From positions 2,108,001 through 2,172,000 of the forward strand of contig CAJFCV020000004.1 in NCBI GenBank assembly GCA_904066235.2: 64,000 nt of DNA. The letters run 5' to 3'. This DNA comes from Bursaphelenchus xylophilus (Eukaryota > Nematoda > Chromadorea > Rhabditida > Aphelenchoididae). The notes beneath the pieces are model-generated. The model did not search any database, had not been told where the DNA came from, and worked only from the letters and a program-made list of their open reading frames with translations. The translations under genes and the position numbers were made by a program. Shown in pieces: positions 10,682 through 25,400 of this stretch. Within the stretch, counting starts at the first letter, position 1. Each line of letters opens with the position of its first letter.

Positions 10682-11130
10682 CAGGGGAAGTACTTCAAGT
10701 GTGACGCTCAGATTTTCTTTAAATTTTGCACACACATCGGGTATGGACTAAATATCAATTCCTGAAAGTTTTAGCTCGCGCTTTGCGGGCGCCGCCGAGA
10801 TATTGAACGATTTTTGCCGCCGAGAGAGCACGCTGAACGTGGAGAGCGGTCAGAGGGAAAAACACTTTTTGGCCATAACTTTGGCAGTTTCGTGCGGAAA
10901 AATTTGATTTTTTGTAGAAACATTATTCTTTACGGTTGAAATAGGCATGAAACTTTTCGTGCCGAAATTCGGCAAAAAGTCCCAAATTTTCGCCGACTTT
11001 CGATCTAAAAATCTCGGTTGTTTCTGCAAAGCGCGAGCTAGGATTCCCGCATATATCTTAGAAAAAATTATTCTAAATTTGTGCCAAGTTTCATCAAAAT
11101 CTGAGCGTCACACTTCAAGTACTTCCCTTG
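10682..11130. mobile_element. Family-A MITE, 449 bp, TAA target site
   Basis: Starts CAGGGGAAGTACTTCAAG, ends with the near-complement, flanked by TAA (10679-10681, 11131-11133). Same length and internal order as the copy at 62074-62522, so this pair defines the full-length form. Confidence 0.9.
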
Positions 11131-11404
11131 TAAATACAAACTTTTTTTTGAAGATATGGGATGATATCGAAAAAAAATTAATGAGATTTTCTCTTCAGAG
11201 ATTTGAATCCCCCGTCAACTTTCGATTTTTTTTGGAATCGTCAAAGAGATTATTGAAACTTCACACAAATTTAGGTAAATGTTAATACATATGGGAGATT
11301 TCTAACACGCGCTTTGCAAAAACGACCGAGATTTTTTAGGTCGAAATTTGGGCGGAGAAAAATCGACACTTTTTTAAAAGTTTCGGCAAAGAAAAGTCCG
11401 CTTT

Positions 11405-11683
11405 GTAGTATCCGTCTGTCGAGAAAATAATGAGCACTCTGTTGCATCAAAAATCGCTGCTGAGAAAATGAATTGTGTCGCGGCAAAATAAAATTGCCTT
11501 TCACTTCAGCAACACGATTGGCCCAGCGACATTGTGCTCATTATTTCCCCGACAGACTGATATAAAGTCCGCGCCCTTAAAAACGAAGTTTTTTCACTTG
11601 GAGAGGGAGGCATTTTGCCACATTTTTGATACTTCCCGGATGCAATGGTACGTTTTTTGCCACTGGATCAAGCCCCCCTCTGT
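11405..11683. repeat. Family-D element followed by half family-B element
   Basis: 11405-11563 is a family-D copy (GTCTGTCGAGAAAATAATGA to the complementary end). 11567-11683 is a right-arm-only family-B copy ending near GCCACTGGATCA. Confidence 0.65.
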
Positions 11684-12009
11684 GAAAAAATCGAGTTTAC
11701 CCCAAAATTCCCGTCTCCCTAAGTAATGGACTTTCCCGCAAATTTGCTCATTTACCGCTAATTCTTTCGCAACTTGAGTGCAAGTTCAAACATCGCGCGG
11801 CTTTGACCGCAAACCGATCAAATGTCAAGAGAAGAAAAAGATTCTCCCCTCCCTTTTCTTGTCCAGGTCACTGTGCTAACAAGACAACAAAGGGGACACT
11901 TTTTGGCAAACTTTTTTGACGCGATTGCAAAAAAATTGAACCATTTGGAGTGAAAAAATCAGAGATAGAAAAAAAAAAAATTTTTTTATGTCAAAGTTTT
12001 TATATTGAA

Positions 12010-12462
12010 AAAAATTGGAAGTAGCCCAAGTGCAACACTCAGATTTTCTTTAAATTTTGCACACTTGTTGCGTATAGGTCACAAATCAATTCCTGAAAGT
12101 TTCAGCTCTTTCTTTGCAAATACAGCCGAGATATTCAACGACTTTTTCCGGCGAGAGAGCATGCCAAAGGCGGAGAGCGGCCAGAATAAATCACTTTTTG
12201 GCCATATCTTTGCCCGTTTCGCGCGGAAAAAATTGATTTTTTGTGGAAACTTTCCCCTCTATGGTAGAAATAGCCATGAAACTTTTCGTGGGAAAATTCG
12301 CAAAAAAGTGTCAAATTTTCGCCAACTTTCGATCAAAAAATCTAGGCCATTTCCATGAAGCATCAGCTAGAAATCTTGCATTTGTCTTAGAAAAAATTAC
12401 TCTAAATTTGTGCCAATTTTCATCAAAATCTGAGCGTCGCACTTGGAGTACTTCTTTTGTGA
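12010..12462. mobile_element. Degenerate family-A MITE
   Basis: Full order of family-A blocks present (CAAGTGCAACACTCAG to GCGTCGCACTTGGAGTAC), but both termini have lost the CAGGGG end. Confidence 0.7.
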
Positions 12463-12961
12463 AAAAATTTTAAAAAAAGTCAAAAAATTTTTTCAATTCC
12501 GCCGCAATTCACAAATCCCTTTTTATCCGGGGTTCCCCTGCATAACAAGTGGATCCAATACCTCAATAAAACCGCTTAACTCGAATCCGCTGACTTACAA
12601 CGAAACCCGAAACCAAAGACCAATATTACGTATGTCCAGGAGGGGATATCTAGGTCATAGCTATGCAAAAAAACAATATTTGAAATATTCAAAAAATCCA
12701 TTTTTTGTCAAAAAGACGCTAGAAAACGCAAAACGCCGCAGGCCTTTTCTGGACGCCGCAAAAAACATTTGAGGCCAAACGGGCCCAGCAAGCGGGGGGA
12801 AATGATTTTTTATTTTCTTTTGGGCATTCTTGGTCCGAAATAAGCTTTGGTCTGGGATGGTCTTCGGCCCACTTTGCGGTAGAGTGATGAGGGGTTTTTT
12901 GGGGGGAGAAAAGGAGGACATAGTAATTTAGAAGGCTTGGGTTTGAGTTTTACCCAAGTTA
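12463..12961. other. Spacer, no gene seen
   Basis: No conserved coding or RNA signal. It contains TTACCCAAGTT by chance; see rejected items. Confidence 0.35.
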
Positions 12962-13206
12962 CAATGGTGGACCTGATCCAGGAGCAAAAAACATATCATT
13001 TTGTATCCGGGAAGTATCAAAAAATGTGGCAAAATGCCTCCCTCTCCAAGTCAAAAAACTCCGATTTCAAATGCGCGCCCGCTCTTTTTGTGAAGGAAGC
13101 CCTTCAAACTGGAGCTTTTTAGTTGGAGAGGGAGGCATTTTGCCACATTTTTTGATACTTCCCGGATGTAAAATCGCACCCTTTTTGCCACTGGATCAGG
13201 ACCGTT
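12962..13206. mobile_element. Family-B palindromic MITE
   Basis: Arms GACCTGATCCAGG... and the complementary GCCACTGGATCAGGAC, folding around GCGCGCCCGCTCTTTTTG. Ends slightly worn. Confidence 0.8.
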
Positions 13207-13383
13207 AGTGTGTGATGCGATAGAGTACGCTAAAGTTGAAATAATACTGTATTTCACAGTAAAAGTTCTCAAATTTTAATCAAAATTGATTAAAATCTTG
13301 CCGTTTTTGCACCAGCGACATGCACTTTTCGGCACACCCCGCGACGTCGCCGAAAAAAATTTATGGACCTTGTGGCGTGATTA

Positions 13384-13642
13384 CAGTGACGGGCCTGATC
13401 CAGTGGCAAAAAATATACCATTTTGCATCAGAAAAGTATCAAAAAATGTGGCAAAATACCTCCCTCTTCAAGTGAAAAAACTCCGATTTCAAAAGCGCGT
13501 CCGCTCTTTCTGTGAGGGAAAGGGTAAACGCCCTTCAAAAAAATGTTTTTTTAGTTGGAGAGGGAGGCATTTTGCCACATTTTTTGATACTTCCCGGAAG
13601 CAAAACGGCACGTTTTTTGCCACTGGATCAGGCCCGTCACTG
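13384..13642. mobile_element. Family-B palindromic MITE, TA target site
   Basis: 259 bp from CAGTGACGGGCCTGATCCAG to its complement, flanked by TA (13382-13383, 13643-13644). TA plus short palindromic structure suggests a non-autonomous Tc1/mariner-type element. Confidence 0.88.
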
Positions 13643-14039
13643 TAGTAAAAACGTTTGGAAAACAACAATTCGTATATTTTCGGCCCTTGAAAGAACAGGC
13701 TCCCGGGGCATAAACACCCCCCGAAACTCCCTCATAAAGGCGGCGGCGGTTTTTGGGGAAAAGTCATTCGATGGAACAACTCCTTCCATGGCGCCACACA
13801 AAAATAGGCGTTCGCGAGAATTTGGAGCGGAAAATTTTTGAGCCTTGGAACGGAACTACGGTCATACGACCGCAGCCGAATATATGAATCGAATCGAAAA
13901 TGCAAAACAAGAAAAAAATTGGGGATTTCTGGAAGTTACGGTGCAGTGAAATAGCGGAAATGTAAAAACAAAAAAAGAAGATTTGAAGACTTGGGATTCT
14001 CCTCGAATTTTGCTCAAATCTTCTGCCTAGTGCACGTAA

Positions 14040-14415
14040 GAACTCCCCAAAATTTTAGCTCGCGCTTTGCAGGCGCCACCGAGATATTCAACGATCTTTG
14101 CCGCCGAGAGAGAAAGGGAAATGAGGAGAGTGGCCAGAGGTAAACACTTTTTTGGCAATATCTTTGCCAGTTTCGCGCGGAAAAAATTGATTTTTTGTGG
14201 AAACATTACCCTCTACGGCAGAAATAGCCATGAAACTTTTCATGCCAAAATTCGCAAAAAAGTTTCAAATTAACGCCAATTTTCGAACTACAAATCTCGG
14301 TCGTTTCTATGAAGCACGAGGTAGAAATCTTGCCTTTGTCTTAGAAAAGGTTACTTTAAATTTGTACCAAGTTTCATCAAAATCTAAGCGTCACACTTGG
14401 AGTACCTACCTTGTA
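14040..14415. repeat. Family-A MITE, left end truncated
   Basis: Starts within the AGCTCGCGCTTTGCAGGCGCC block and continues to the right terminus near CTTGGAGTACCTACCTTG. Confidence 0.7.
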
Positions 14416-14713
14416 AAAAAAACCTTGTAGCATCCTAAATATGGACATCTTTTCCGACATTTCTCCTCATAATTTCTTCTTCATAACGGTCGTTTTCTTC
14501 TTCATAACGGTCCGTCCCCGCGACATCAACAAAACAGACTGAAATTTGCACGGCCCAGGTCGCAAAATCTTGCTGATTTTTTAGTTTTCGAATTAAAAAG
14601 CTCCATGGATTTTGCCAATTGAGGGCTAACACTCTCACATGTATTCTTAAAAAATCCAAGCCTAAATCTCTGCCAAGAGTCATCAAAATCCATGTATCAA
14701 AACTTCAGCACTT

Positions 14714-14905
14714 TTATCGGACTGTCCGAAAAATAACGAGCATTCTGTCGCATCGAAAATCGCATTGCCGCCGAGAAAAATTTTCCGGCAGACTGATACG
14801 GTGGCGGACCTCATCCAGTGGCAAAAAACGTACCATTTTGAATCCGGGAAGTATCAAAAAATGTAGCAAAATACCTCCCTCAACAAGCGAAAAAACACCG
14901 ATTTC
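14714..14905. repeat. Truncated family-D and half family-B copies
   Basis: 14714-14803 is a shortened family-D copy; 14803-14905 is a left arm of family B (GGTGGCGGACCTCATCCAGT). Half copies next to each other suggest recombination between repeats. Confidence 0.55.
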
Positions 14906-16072
14906 CTCAATTTAGATGGCTTTAATTTCTGGGCTTTTTCCACGACCAGAAGCTTGGCAACGACCAAAATTCCTGGATTCCTTGACGTGCCCTTTGGAGT
15001 GCTCCTAGCCATACATTCAGAGCCCTTAAAACCCCCAACCAAACCGCTCAACCAACAAAAAGTCGGCTAAAACGGACTGGCAATGCACTTGAAGTAAATA
15101 AATCCAGAGTTTCGAAACCTCCACCAAAACCCTCCATTTGCAATGTCCCATGTGGCCTTCACGCTTGTCCCGACCATTTCCGCCCCAATGTCAACCGAAA
15201 GCCGGAAGCAGGTAGGCACAAAAATCGACCGGGAAAGCGGAAGAAACGCACGGGGACAGATGGCCGACCTTTTTCGGACGCGTCCGTTTCGACTCCGAGG
15301 CCGCGCCCCCAATAAGATCGGGTTTATCCCAAAAATGCGGCCTGGAAGCGCGGCGGCGAGGAGAGGGGGGAACGCACTTGATGAGACAATAATACACGAT
15401 AATTACACTTGATTTGGAGGGGAAAGCATGGGTAATATTGAAAAATTTATCGAAAAGAGAGAGAAAATCTGGGATTTTCAAACCCAAAAACTTTATTATC
15501 ATCAAATTTGGCATCATGGCCTGAGGGGATTTTTTTTGAATTTTGTGTAAAAAAACTAGTCCGTTCGGAAAGTCGTTGAAGTGATTATCGCTTTATGCTG
15601 TTTTACAGAGCCCTCTTTATCCAACGGATCCCAAAAAAGACCAAAAAATGCGACAAAGATTAAAAATCCTAAAAAAAAGACGAAAATTCCCATTTCTCCC
15701 GCAAATTTCTTCATCGCAAACCAATTTTGAAGGCCAAAGAAACCGGACATGAAGTAATTTCGGGACGAGGCCAGAAGATGGGCCAACAAAAACGATCCCA
15801 AAGATGGGAGGAGAAGAGCCTCCGATAAATTTTTCGGGTTTGTTTCAAAGTTGGAATCCGAAAAAAGAGAGAGGGGAAGTGGAAGATTGGCCGGAATGGA
15901 ATTGGCCGGAGAGAAGGCAACGGGCGAAGGGAATGTTGCGGATATTGAGAGAACATTTTTATGAAGGATATAGGTCGTTTGGAGTCTACGCCGCATTTTA
16001 TATATATTTTTGAGTTGATCACTGGTAACCCGTTGGCAAAATCTTAGTCTATTGCTGACCGTGTCCCGATTT
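14906..16072. other. Spacer, no gene recognised
   Basis: The long minus-strand open frame 15556-16101 shows no domain and unremarkable composition. A solo ACTAGTCCGTTCGGAAAGTC end of family C lies at 15555-15590. Confidence 0.4.
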
Positions 16073-16470
16073 TTCGGGTCGACGACAGTTCGGGTCATCA
16101 CAAAATCGATCGGGCGCGTAAGGCAGGTGGTTACTCAAAACAAAGTTTTGGATGTGCCTATGAGGCCTAGGTAGTGCGAATAAGCCGTGCGATGGTCGGC
16201 GGACGCTCGGCGAGGGCTTGCAATATGTCTTTTTTTTCTAATTTTAGCTATTGCTAACCTTAGTTTTCTTGACCCTGAGTTATTGTAACATATAAAAGAC
16301 CGAAATTGGCGGCTAAAAATGAAGATCCATAACTTTTATTTATATAGGTATCATTGATGTGAGTGAATGTAAAATACCTCAAAATGGGGGATAAGCTATC
16401 TTACGACCCGAGCAATCCTGTTATTTCTGCTAACCAAGCCTATCCTAGCGTCCCTGTGCATACAACGACG
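16073..16470. repeat. Family-E repeat copy
   Basis: Shares blocks with 31870-32575, 39100-39995 and 51125-51720: GACAGTTCGGGTCA, GCGGACGCTCGGCGA, GCTATTGCTAACCTTAG, TAAAATACCTCAAAAT. No coding sequence; ends not resolved. Confidence 0.6.
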
Positions 16471-16540
16471 AACCGATGCGATCCATAGCATCGTTGTGAG
16501 TACAAGTCACGGCCACAACACTTGTTGGGTAATTGAGAAT

Positions 16541-16728
16541 ATCTGGGCCGTTCCCGGAAGTGGTGCAAGACCGGGCCGACCCGTGCAGAGCGGAAGGCAA
16601 GCCTTCACGACTCCGCTGGTCCCAAAAATCTGTTAATCTCGAATGACTTCAATAGAAGTCGTACCGGAGATTAAACCGATAAGAACAGATACTACACTTT
16701 GATCTTAGCCAAAAGGCCGAGAAGCGAT
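16541..16728 (-). ncRNA. U2 spliceosomal snRNA
   Basis: U2 pairs with the intron branch site in the spliceosome. Reading minus from 16728, the sequence begins ATCGCTTCTCGGCCTTTTGG and continues through the branch-recognition segment GTGTAGTATCTG, with GATTTTTGG as Sm site, then the 3' stem-loops rich in CGGGTCGGCCCGG. About 188 nt, the usual length. The 3' end is estimated from length. Conservation is complete enough to expect a working gene, although it sits among repeats. Confidence 0.93.
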
Positions 16729-17129
16729 ACCAAACTGCCTTCTCTGTGCCAGACCTGAATACCCGCGCTCGTCAGAGCAATGGGTTATTTTCGGAGCCAG
16801 GAAGTTAGAGGATTTGTGCTAAAACTTGGCTATTTCTGATTTTTTATTGTATTTTGAAATCCAAGAGTTCAAAAAATTGGAGGGAATCGTATTTTACCGT
16901 AAACAGTAATCAAAAGCAAATTACTTTTGTTCGAAGTCCCGAGGAAAAAGCGAATTTCCCGCACGCTCTCTTCTTTTCTCCCGCTCTCTCGTTTGTGCGT
17001 AGCGCCAATCCAAAAGCGCGCGTTTTTTGGGAGAAAAGAAAATTTCGAAATAGGGAAACTGCACTGTGCCCAAATTCCTCGTTCCACGCACAGTGCAGTT
17101 TGTTTCGCCGCACGGTGCATGCGGGTTTT

Positions 17130-17260
17130 TGACTAACGGGGGAAGTGCGACGCCCAGATTTTCACGAAACTTGGCAAAAATTTTGAATAATGTTTTTGAG
17201 ACATGCGGGACCGTACCTTGCGGAAAAGGACCGAGATTTTTGGCTCGGAAGGTTGGTTTG
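17130..17260. repeat. Family-A fragment
   Basis: Short left-end fragment (GGGGGAAGTGCGACGCCCAG and following AAACTTGGCA), abutting the large fold-back at 17272. Confidence 0.55.
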
Positions 17261-17271
17261 ATCCAGGCTAT

Positions 17272-17893
17272 TTTTCTCTTGTTTTGACGAAATGGGGCCT
17301 CGGCAAAACTCTTAAAATGGCATGTATTCTAAACTAAGTAAGCCACGAAACAAGAGTAGTCTCAAAAAAGGGTAATTTAGATGGTAAGAACAAGTAATTA
17401 CGGCCGTTTTTTGAGAAACGTATCATTATGTCGGATTTTACAAAAATTACTTTTTATATTACATATAGGTTGAACCAGAATACCTTCTACTAGTCCGTTC
17501 GTAAAGTCGCTGGAGTGATTTCTGGCATTTGCACTGTGAGAAAAAAGTCAGGGTGCGAGCGACACCCGAAAAAGCCTTTGCACGGTGCAAAAAGCAAGAA
17601 ATTGCACAGTGCAAAGTGAACTTTTGTTTTCTTACGGTGCAAACGCCAAAAATCACTCCAGCAACTTTACGAACGGACTAGTAGAAGGTATTCTGGTTCA
17701 ACCTGCAATGAAAAAAGTTATTTTTGTAAAATCCGACATAATGATACATTTCTCATAAAACGGCCGTAATTACTTGTTCTTTACCATCTAAATTACCCTT
17801 TTTTGAGGCCTCTTGTCTCGTGGCTTACTTAATTTAGAATACATGCCATTCTAAGAGTATTGCCAAAAGCCCATTTCGGCGAAACAAGAGAAA
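17272..17893. mobile_element. ~620-bp fold-back with family-C element at centre
   Basis: Left arm 17272-17487 (CTTGTTTTGACGAAATGGGG...) is repeated inverted at 17686-17893. Exactly in the middle is a 198-bp family-C palindrome (17488-17685) with ends ACTAGTCCGTTCGTAAAGTC and GCACNGTGC motifs. No coding capacity. Confidence 0.8.
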
Positions 17894-19033
17894 AATGGCC
17901 CGGATCAGAGGCATTTTTGTCTGGCCTTTGGCCCAAATTAACTCCCGCCGACGATGAGTAGGCATTTTAAAGGCCTTCATGAAGAACTAGCAATAGTTTT
18001 TGTAGACTTTTTTTGCTCGGTTTTGTAATTATTTTTTATAATTTTCCACTGTAAGGTCAAGATGTTGAAACTCTCATTAGAGCGGATTAAGATGCGCTTT
18101 TATTGAGGGGAAATCGGCATTCTTTATTCGTTTGGAGCATCGGATACATCTGCCGGTAATTGGTTCCTCTTAAAATTAATGAGAACCTATCGAAAATAAG
18201 GGATTTTATAGAGTTTTGATGATTCTTGGCCTTGTTTTGGCTGCAAATCGATTTTGCTCGCTTTTTTTATAAGTTACAGTAGGTTTTTGGAGCTTGTTAG
18301 AGGTTTTAGCAGGCCTTTTTAGGCTTAGCTTTTCCGGAAATTAGTTTTTTCTACCTAATGTCGAGTAAAATCGCTTTTTTGACCTTTTTCTATCTAAAAC
18401 ACGTAGTTTTAGAGGTTATTTGTGATTAAAATAGCATCTAGAATCTTTTTTATCACCTAAAATTGCATTTTTAACAAGTTATATGTCTCAAAACACCCTC
18501 TCAGGATGTTGTTTTAGACAAAATGCGTGTTCGATCAAAGAACAAGTTTGACTCATCAAGTTCTGTCCATTTTCCCAAGTTTTTCACTCTTTCGAATTGC
18601 TTGTTATTCACTCCCCAGCCTCTCGCATAAGTCATCTTCCAAAAACACCGGCGATTTACAGAAATAACCCCTCTCTGATTAGATCTCGGCTGTTTTTCTC
18701 GCCGACAAGGAGTTCGCTGCGCGGAATCGGGGTGAATGACCTTGTCCGAGCGCTTCACTCTTCACTCAATCGTCTTGTATCTGGTACAGCGGAGATTTTC
18801 ACTTCAGTTTTCATAAAGTTTTCGCCATAATCCTACCGTAGTTTGAAGAAAATTGCTAAAAACCGGCGATTTTTGGGAGATTTTAGCTCAAAAAGGGGGA
18901 AATTATTTTGAAATTTGTTGCTATTTTACAATACTATTAAATTTCGAACAGTTTTGGAGTTTTTATTACCTAAAAATCCTATTTCTTCCCATTCAAATAA
19001 AGCCCCATCGATTCGTTCGTCCTCGCCGCCGTG
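17894..19033. other. Spacer, no gene seen
   Basis: Moderately AT-rich and free of the named repeat families. Short open frames lack domains. Confidence 0.4.
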
Positions 19034-19116
19034 CCAACCATAGCTCAGTTGGTAGAGCGGAGGACTGTAGTTCAGCGGAAATCCTTAGGTCGCTGGTTCG
19101 AATCCGGCTGGTTGGA
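19034..19116 (+). tRNA. tRNA-Tyr (GUA) with 10-nt intron
   Basis: Acceptor stem CCAACCA pairs perfectly with TGGTTGG, discriminator A. The D arm is TAGCTCAGTTGGTAGAGC. Anticodon loop CTGTAG|A carries GTA, interrupted after position 37 by a 10-nt intron (TTCAGCGGAA). T arm GCTGGTTCGAATCCGGC. Mature length 73 nt. tRNA-Tyr introns at this position are usual in eukaryotes. Confidence 0.95.
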
Positions 19117-19700
19117 ATTGCCTTTTGCCGCCGGTTTTCATTCATTTTTCGCTGATGCCGGGTCGGTTAAGTTAATCCGGAGAAATTGTACCCCTAGGGA
19201 GTTAATAGCGTGCGTATTTTTTAATTGGGGCCCTCGGAAAATTAGCAAAATTGGCCTAAAACTGGGGAGAAAGGGGGTTGCTTGGAGTGTAATATTTTGG
19301 TGAAATTAGAAGTCCAGATTGTATAAAATGATGTTTGAAAGACCCGAGTGTTTGCTGTTGGTCAATTTATCAACATATTCGTCAAAATTCTTGTTATTTT
19401 TACAAAACATAAGCTGTGTCTGTGAGTCCCGCCACGAAAACAAACAGTGATTGGCATTGCGCGTCAGCCGTTCCGAACAGAAAAAAGCGCGCGAGTCTCT
19501 GACCATTCGCCCGTTCCAAATCATCATTCTGCTTCGGTTCGTGCGGCTTTTGACAGTGTTTTTTGTATTTACAAGCTGCAAGATTTTTTTAACTTTATCC
19601 TTGTTCTTCGCGAATTTTCGGTGTTTTTCTGATCTTTCCTAATTTTTCTCATTATTTGCAGGTTGTTTTCATTCCTCTGACCACTCCGTTCGAATCCAAA

Positions 19701-22183
<2,483 letters not shown>

Positions 22184-22442
22184 TTTATTTAAGTTGGAAT
22201 ATAACATCACTTTCCTAAATGCTTGTTTTATACTACACTACATAAAGATCTGTTTGTTCATTTTGACAGTTTATTGGAGTATATTTAGTTGCACATGTTA
22301 CTATGAATATTTATTTGAAAATTTTTGAAACCTCAATGTAAGAGAAGGGTTAGTAATGTGCAAAAGTCGAACATAATTTAAAGTCTAGAGTGATATAAAT
22401 ATAGCTGTGTCCCATGTGTTCGTCGTAACCAGCGCCCCTCAT

Positions 22443-25400
22443 CTAGGCATGCGATTTGCAGAACGGACGGCCTTCTCGGGCGTAGAAGGTCTGCCCTTCC
22501 AAGCTGATGTGGCAGACCTGAAAAAATGTTTTTTATCGAAAAAGTCGATGATATATGTCGCGGGACTTGTAAATCTTTGTGTGTCCAGAAAATGTGTCAC
22601 AATGACACCGGTTAAAATATGCCAGTGGTATAAACAAACGGCTATACATGGCTAGGAGTGCTCTCTACAGCATTTCAAGACATTTTGGGCATCGCAAAGC
22701 TTCTGGCTGCGGGAAAAATGCAGAAAACCCGTCATCCAAGGTGCGCATTGCAAAAGTTTTGAACCTAAATTTTTTGTGGGGTACTCCAGAGAGCCACAAA
22801 ATAAAAATTTTAGTTCAAAACTTTTGCAATAGACAATTTGGATGACGGATTTTCTGGATTTTTCTAGCAGCGAACGAGAAAGAGCTTTGCGATGCCCGAA
22901 ATTTCTTGAAATGCTGTAGAGAGCACTAGCCTTATATTTATAACCGTTTGTTTATACCACCGACATTTTTAAACCGGTGTCATCGTGACGCATTTTCTGG
23001 ACACACAAAGATTTATAGTCCCAAGCCACATAAACAGTGAAGGAACCGATCCAGTGGCAAAAAACGTACCATTTTGCATCCGGGAAGCATAAAAAATGTG
23101 GCAAAATGCTTCCCTCTTCAAGTGAAAAAACTTCGTTTTGAAGGGCTCCCTCACAAAAAATGCGGGCGCGCTTTTGAAATCGGAGTTTTTTCACTTGAAG
23201 AGGGAAGCATTTTGCCACATTTTTGACAATTCCGGGATGCAAAATGGTACGTTTTTGCCACTGGATCACTGTACGGCAGAGTTGGCTCGAAAACGCCGAA
23301 ACTGACCGTGCAGTTGAAGCAGTTAGTGTGGAATTGCCCGCCCAGCGCCTCAACCCATTTGTCGCCCGCCTCAATGGGGAAGGTGCAAGATGTGCACTTG
23401 GCCGTGAACAGCTGGTTCCAATCCCGTTCGCAGTACGGTTGATTGTTCTCCACGTAGAATGCGGCATTCCCGAACGACTGCCGACAATGCGTGCAGGTGA
23501 AACATTGAGGATGCCAGTGCTTTTGCAAGGCATTCAGACACTCCTAAAATACGCAAAAAAATTTTTTTTTTTATTTTTGAAAAAAGAGAAATTGCTTTTT
23601 TTCGGATGTGAAAATGGGCTTTGCCGAAAAAAATTTGAGATTTCAAAAATGAGAAAAAATTTTTTTTGATCGCACAGTGCAAAATAAAAATTTCGAAAAA
23701 TAAAAAAATTTTCTTACCGCGGTAATCGCCAGTCCGCATTTGGCGCAGTCCGGAGCAATCAGCGTCTCAAAGCATTTCTCGCAGTACTTTTTCCCATTTT
23801 CTTCGACAAATCCGCATTCAATCAGGCGACGATTACAGGCGCCGTTAGCGCAGTTGAAGTGCTCCGGACAGTACGTTTTGCCGGCTGCTTTGACGAATGA
23901 ACCACTGAAAGTTTAGATTTTGATTATTTCGAAGTTTTGGATGCGTTATTTTTTGATTTGCGCATGATTTTGAGCTAGTTTCGGATTGATGGCTGGGCGC
24001 GAGCTGCGGGAAAAATATGCAGTTTTTGGGCTCAAAATTAGAGATCTAAATTGTAGATTCTACCAAAGAATATACAGTGGGGGACCTGGTCCAGTGGCAA
24101 AAAACGCACCATTTTGCATCCGGGAAGTATCGAAAATGTGGCAAAATGCTTCCCTCTCCAAGTGAAAAAACTCCGATTTCAAAAGCGCGCCCGATCTTTT
24201 TGTGAGAGAAAGGGCGCGCTCTTCAAAACGAAGTTTTTTTTTCACTTGAAGGGGGAAGCATTTTGCCACATTTTTGATGCGTCCCGGATTCAAAATGGTA
24301 CGTTTTTTGCCACTGGATCAGGTCCGTCACTGTATATTCTCCAGGAGTTTGGAATAAACTATATCCGATAAAAAAATTGTTGATCTGGGCGCAGCCTGCC
24401 AACCTCAAAAGTCTCCATTTTACCACTCAAAACTTACGCAATAGTCCTCTTGCATTCAGCGCATTTTGGTGACTCTGCGTTAGCGCCGAGAACGTCATTT
24501 TGAGACCAACGACTTGGTTCGTTGAACGCCTGCGGCTTGGTTACCGGACCGCGGGTTCGGAGCCCGGTAAAGGCGCTGGAAAGCCGGTTCACCTCGTTGG
24601 AATCGATGGGAACTCGTTTGAAAGGCCTTTCCTCTTCTGTAAAATGAATTTCACCATATATTAGGCACTGATTTGGAGCGAAATGTCAAGTCGACAAAAT
24701 GTCACTATTGATTTTTGAAACAAAAGGGAATTTTTTTTTTTGACAAAAAACGGGATAATTTAGATGTCTTGACATTTCAACCGCAGTGGTCAAGCCAAAT
24801 TACAGTTTAAAGTGAGTAGTATTAGCTGAAAGCAAGTTAAAAAGTTTTTGTTTCGAGATCAGAAGCGCGTCGGAATTAGTTGAGGAAAATTAAGAGAAAG
24901 TCGAAGAAGACCTCGAGGAATGTCACTTCAAAGTCCGGAGAGTCCGTGAGAAGTTCGTAATTATCTGAAATAGCATCCACATTACAGTCAAACCTCGCTC
25001 GAAAACGTTTGGTAAAATTGGAGATTCCAGCTGCTTACAGTGGTGGACCTGATCCAGTGGCAAAAAACGTACCATTTTGCATCCGGGAAGTATCAAAAAA
25101 TGTGGCAAAATGCCTCTCTCTCCAAGTGAAAAAACTCCGTTTTGAAAACCTAAAACCTATCCCTCAAAAAAGGGCGCGCTTTTGAAATCGGAGTTTTTTC
25201 ACTTGGAGAGGGAGGTATTTTGCCACGTTTTTTGCTACTTCCCGGATGCAAAATGGTACGTTTTTTGCCGCTGGATCAGGTCCGCCACTGTATCAGTCTG
25301 TCGGGAAAATAATGAACACAATGTCGCTGCGCCGATCGCGTCGCTGAAGTGAAACGCAATTTGATTTTCCCGCGGCACAGTTCCTTTTCTCGGCGGCGAT

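Noticed and set aside
12948..12964. TTACCCAAGTT resembling the SL1 spliced leader
   Set aside because: Only 11 bases match, there is no splice donor at the right place and no Sm site or SL RNA stem-loops follow.
15556..16101. 181-residue minus-strand frame with hydrophobic stretches
   Set aside because: No conserved motif, low-complexity composition and it begins in a family-C terminus.
23223..23669. 148-residue plus-strand frame
   Set aside because: Antisense to the alp-1 LIM3-4 exon plus part of a MITE.
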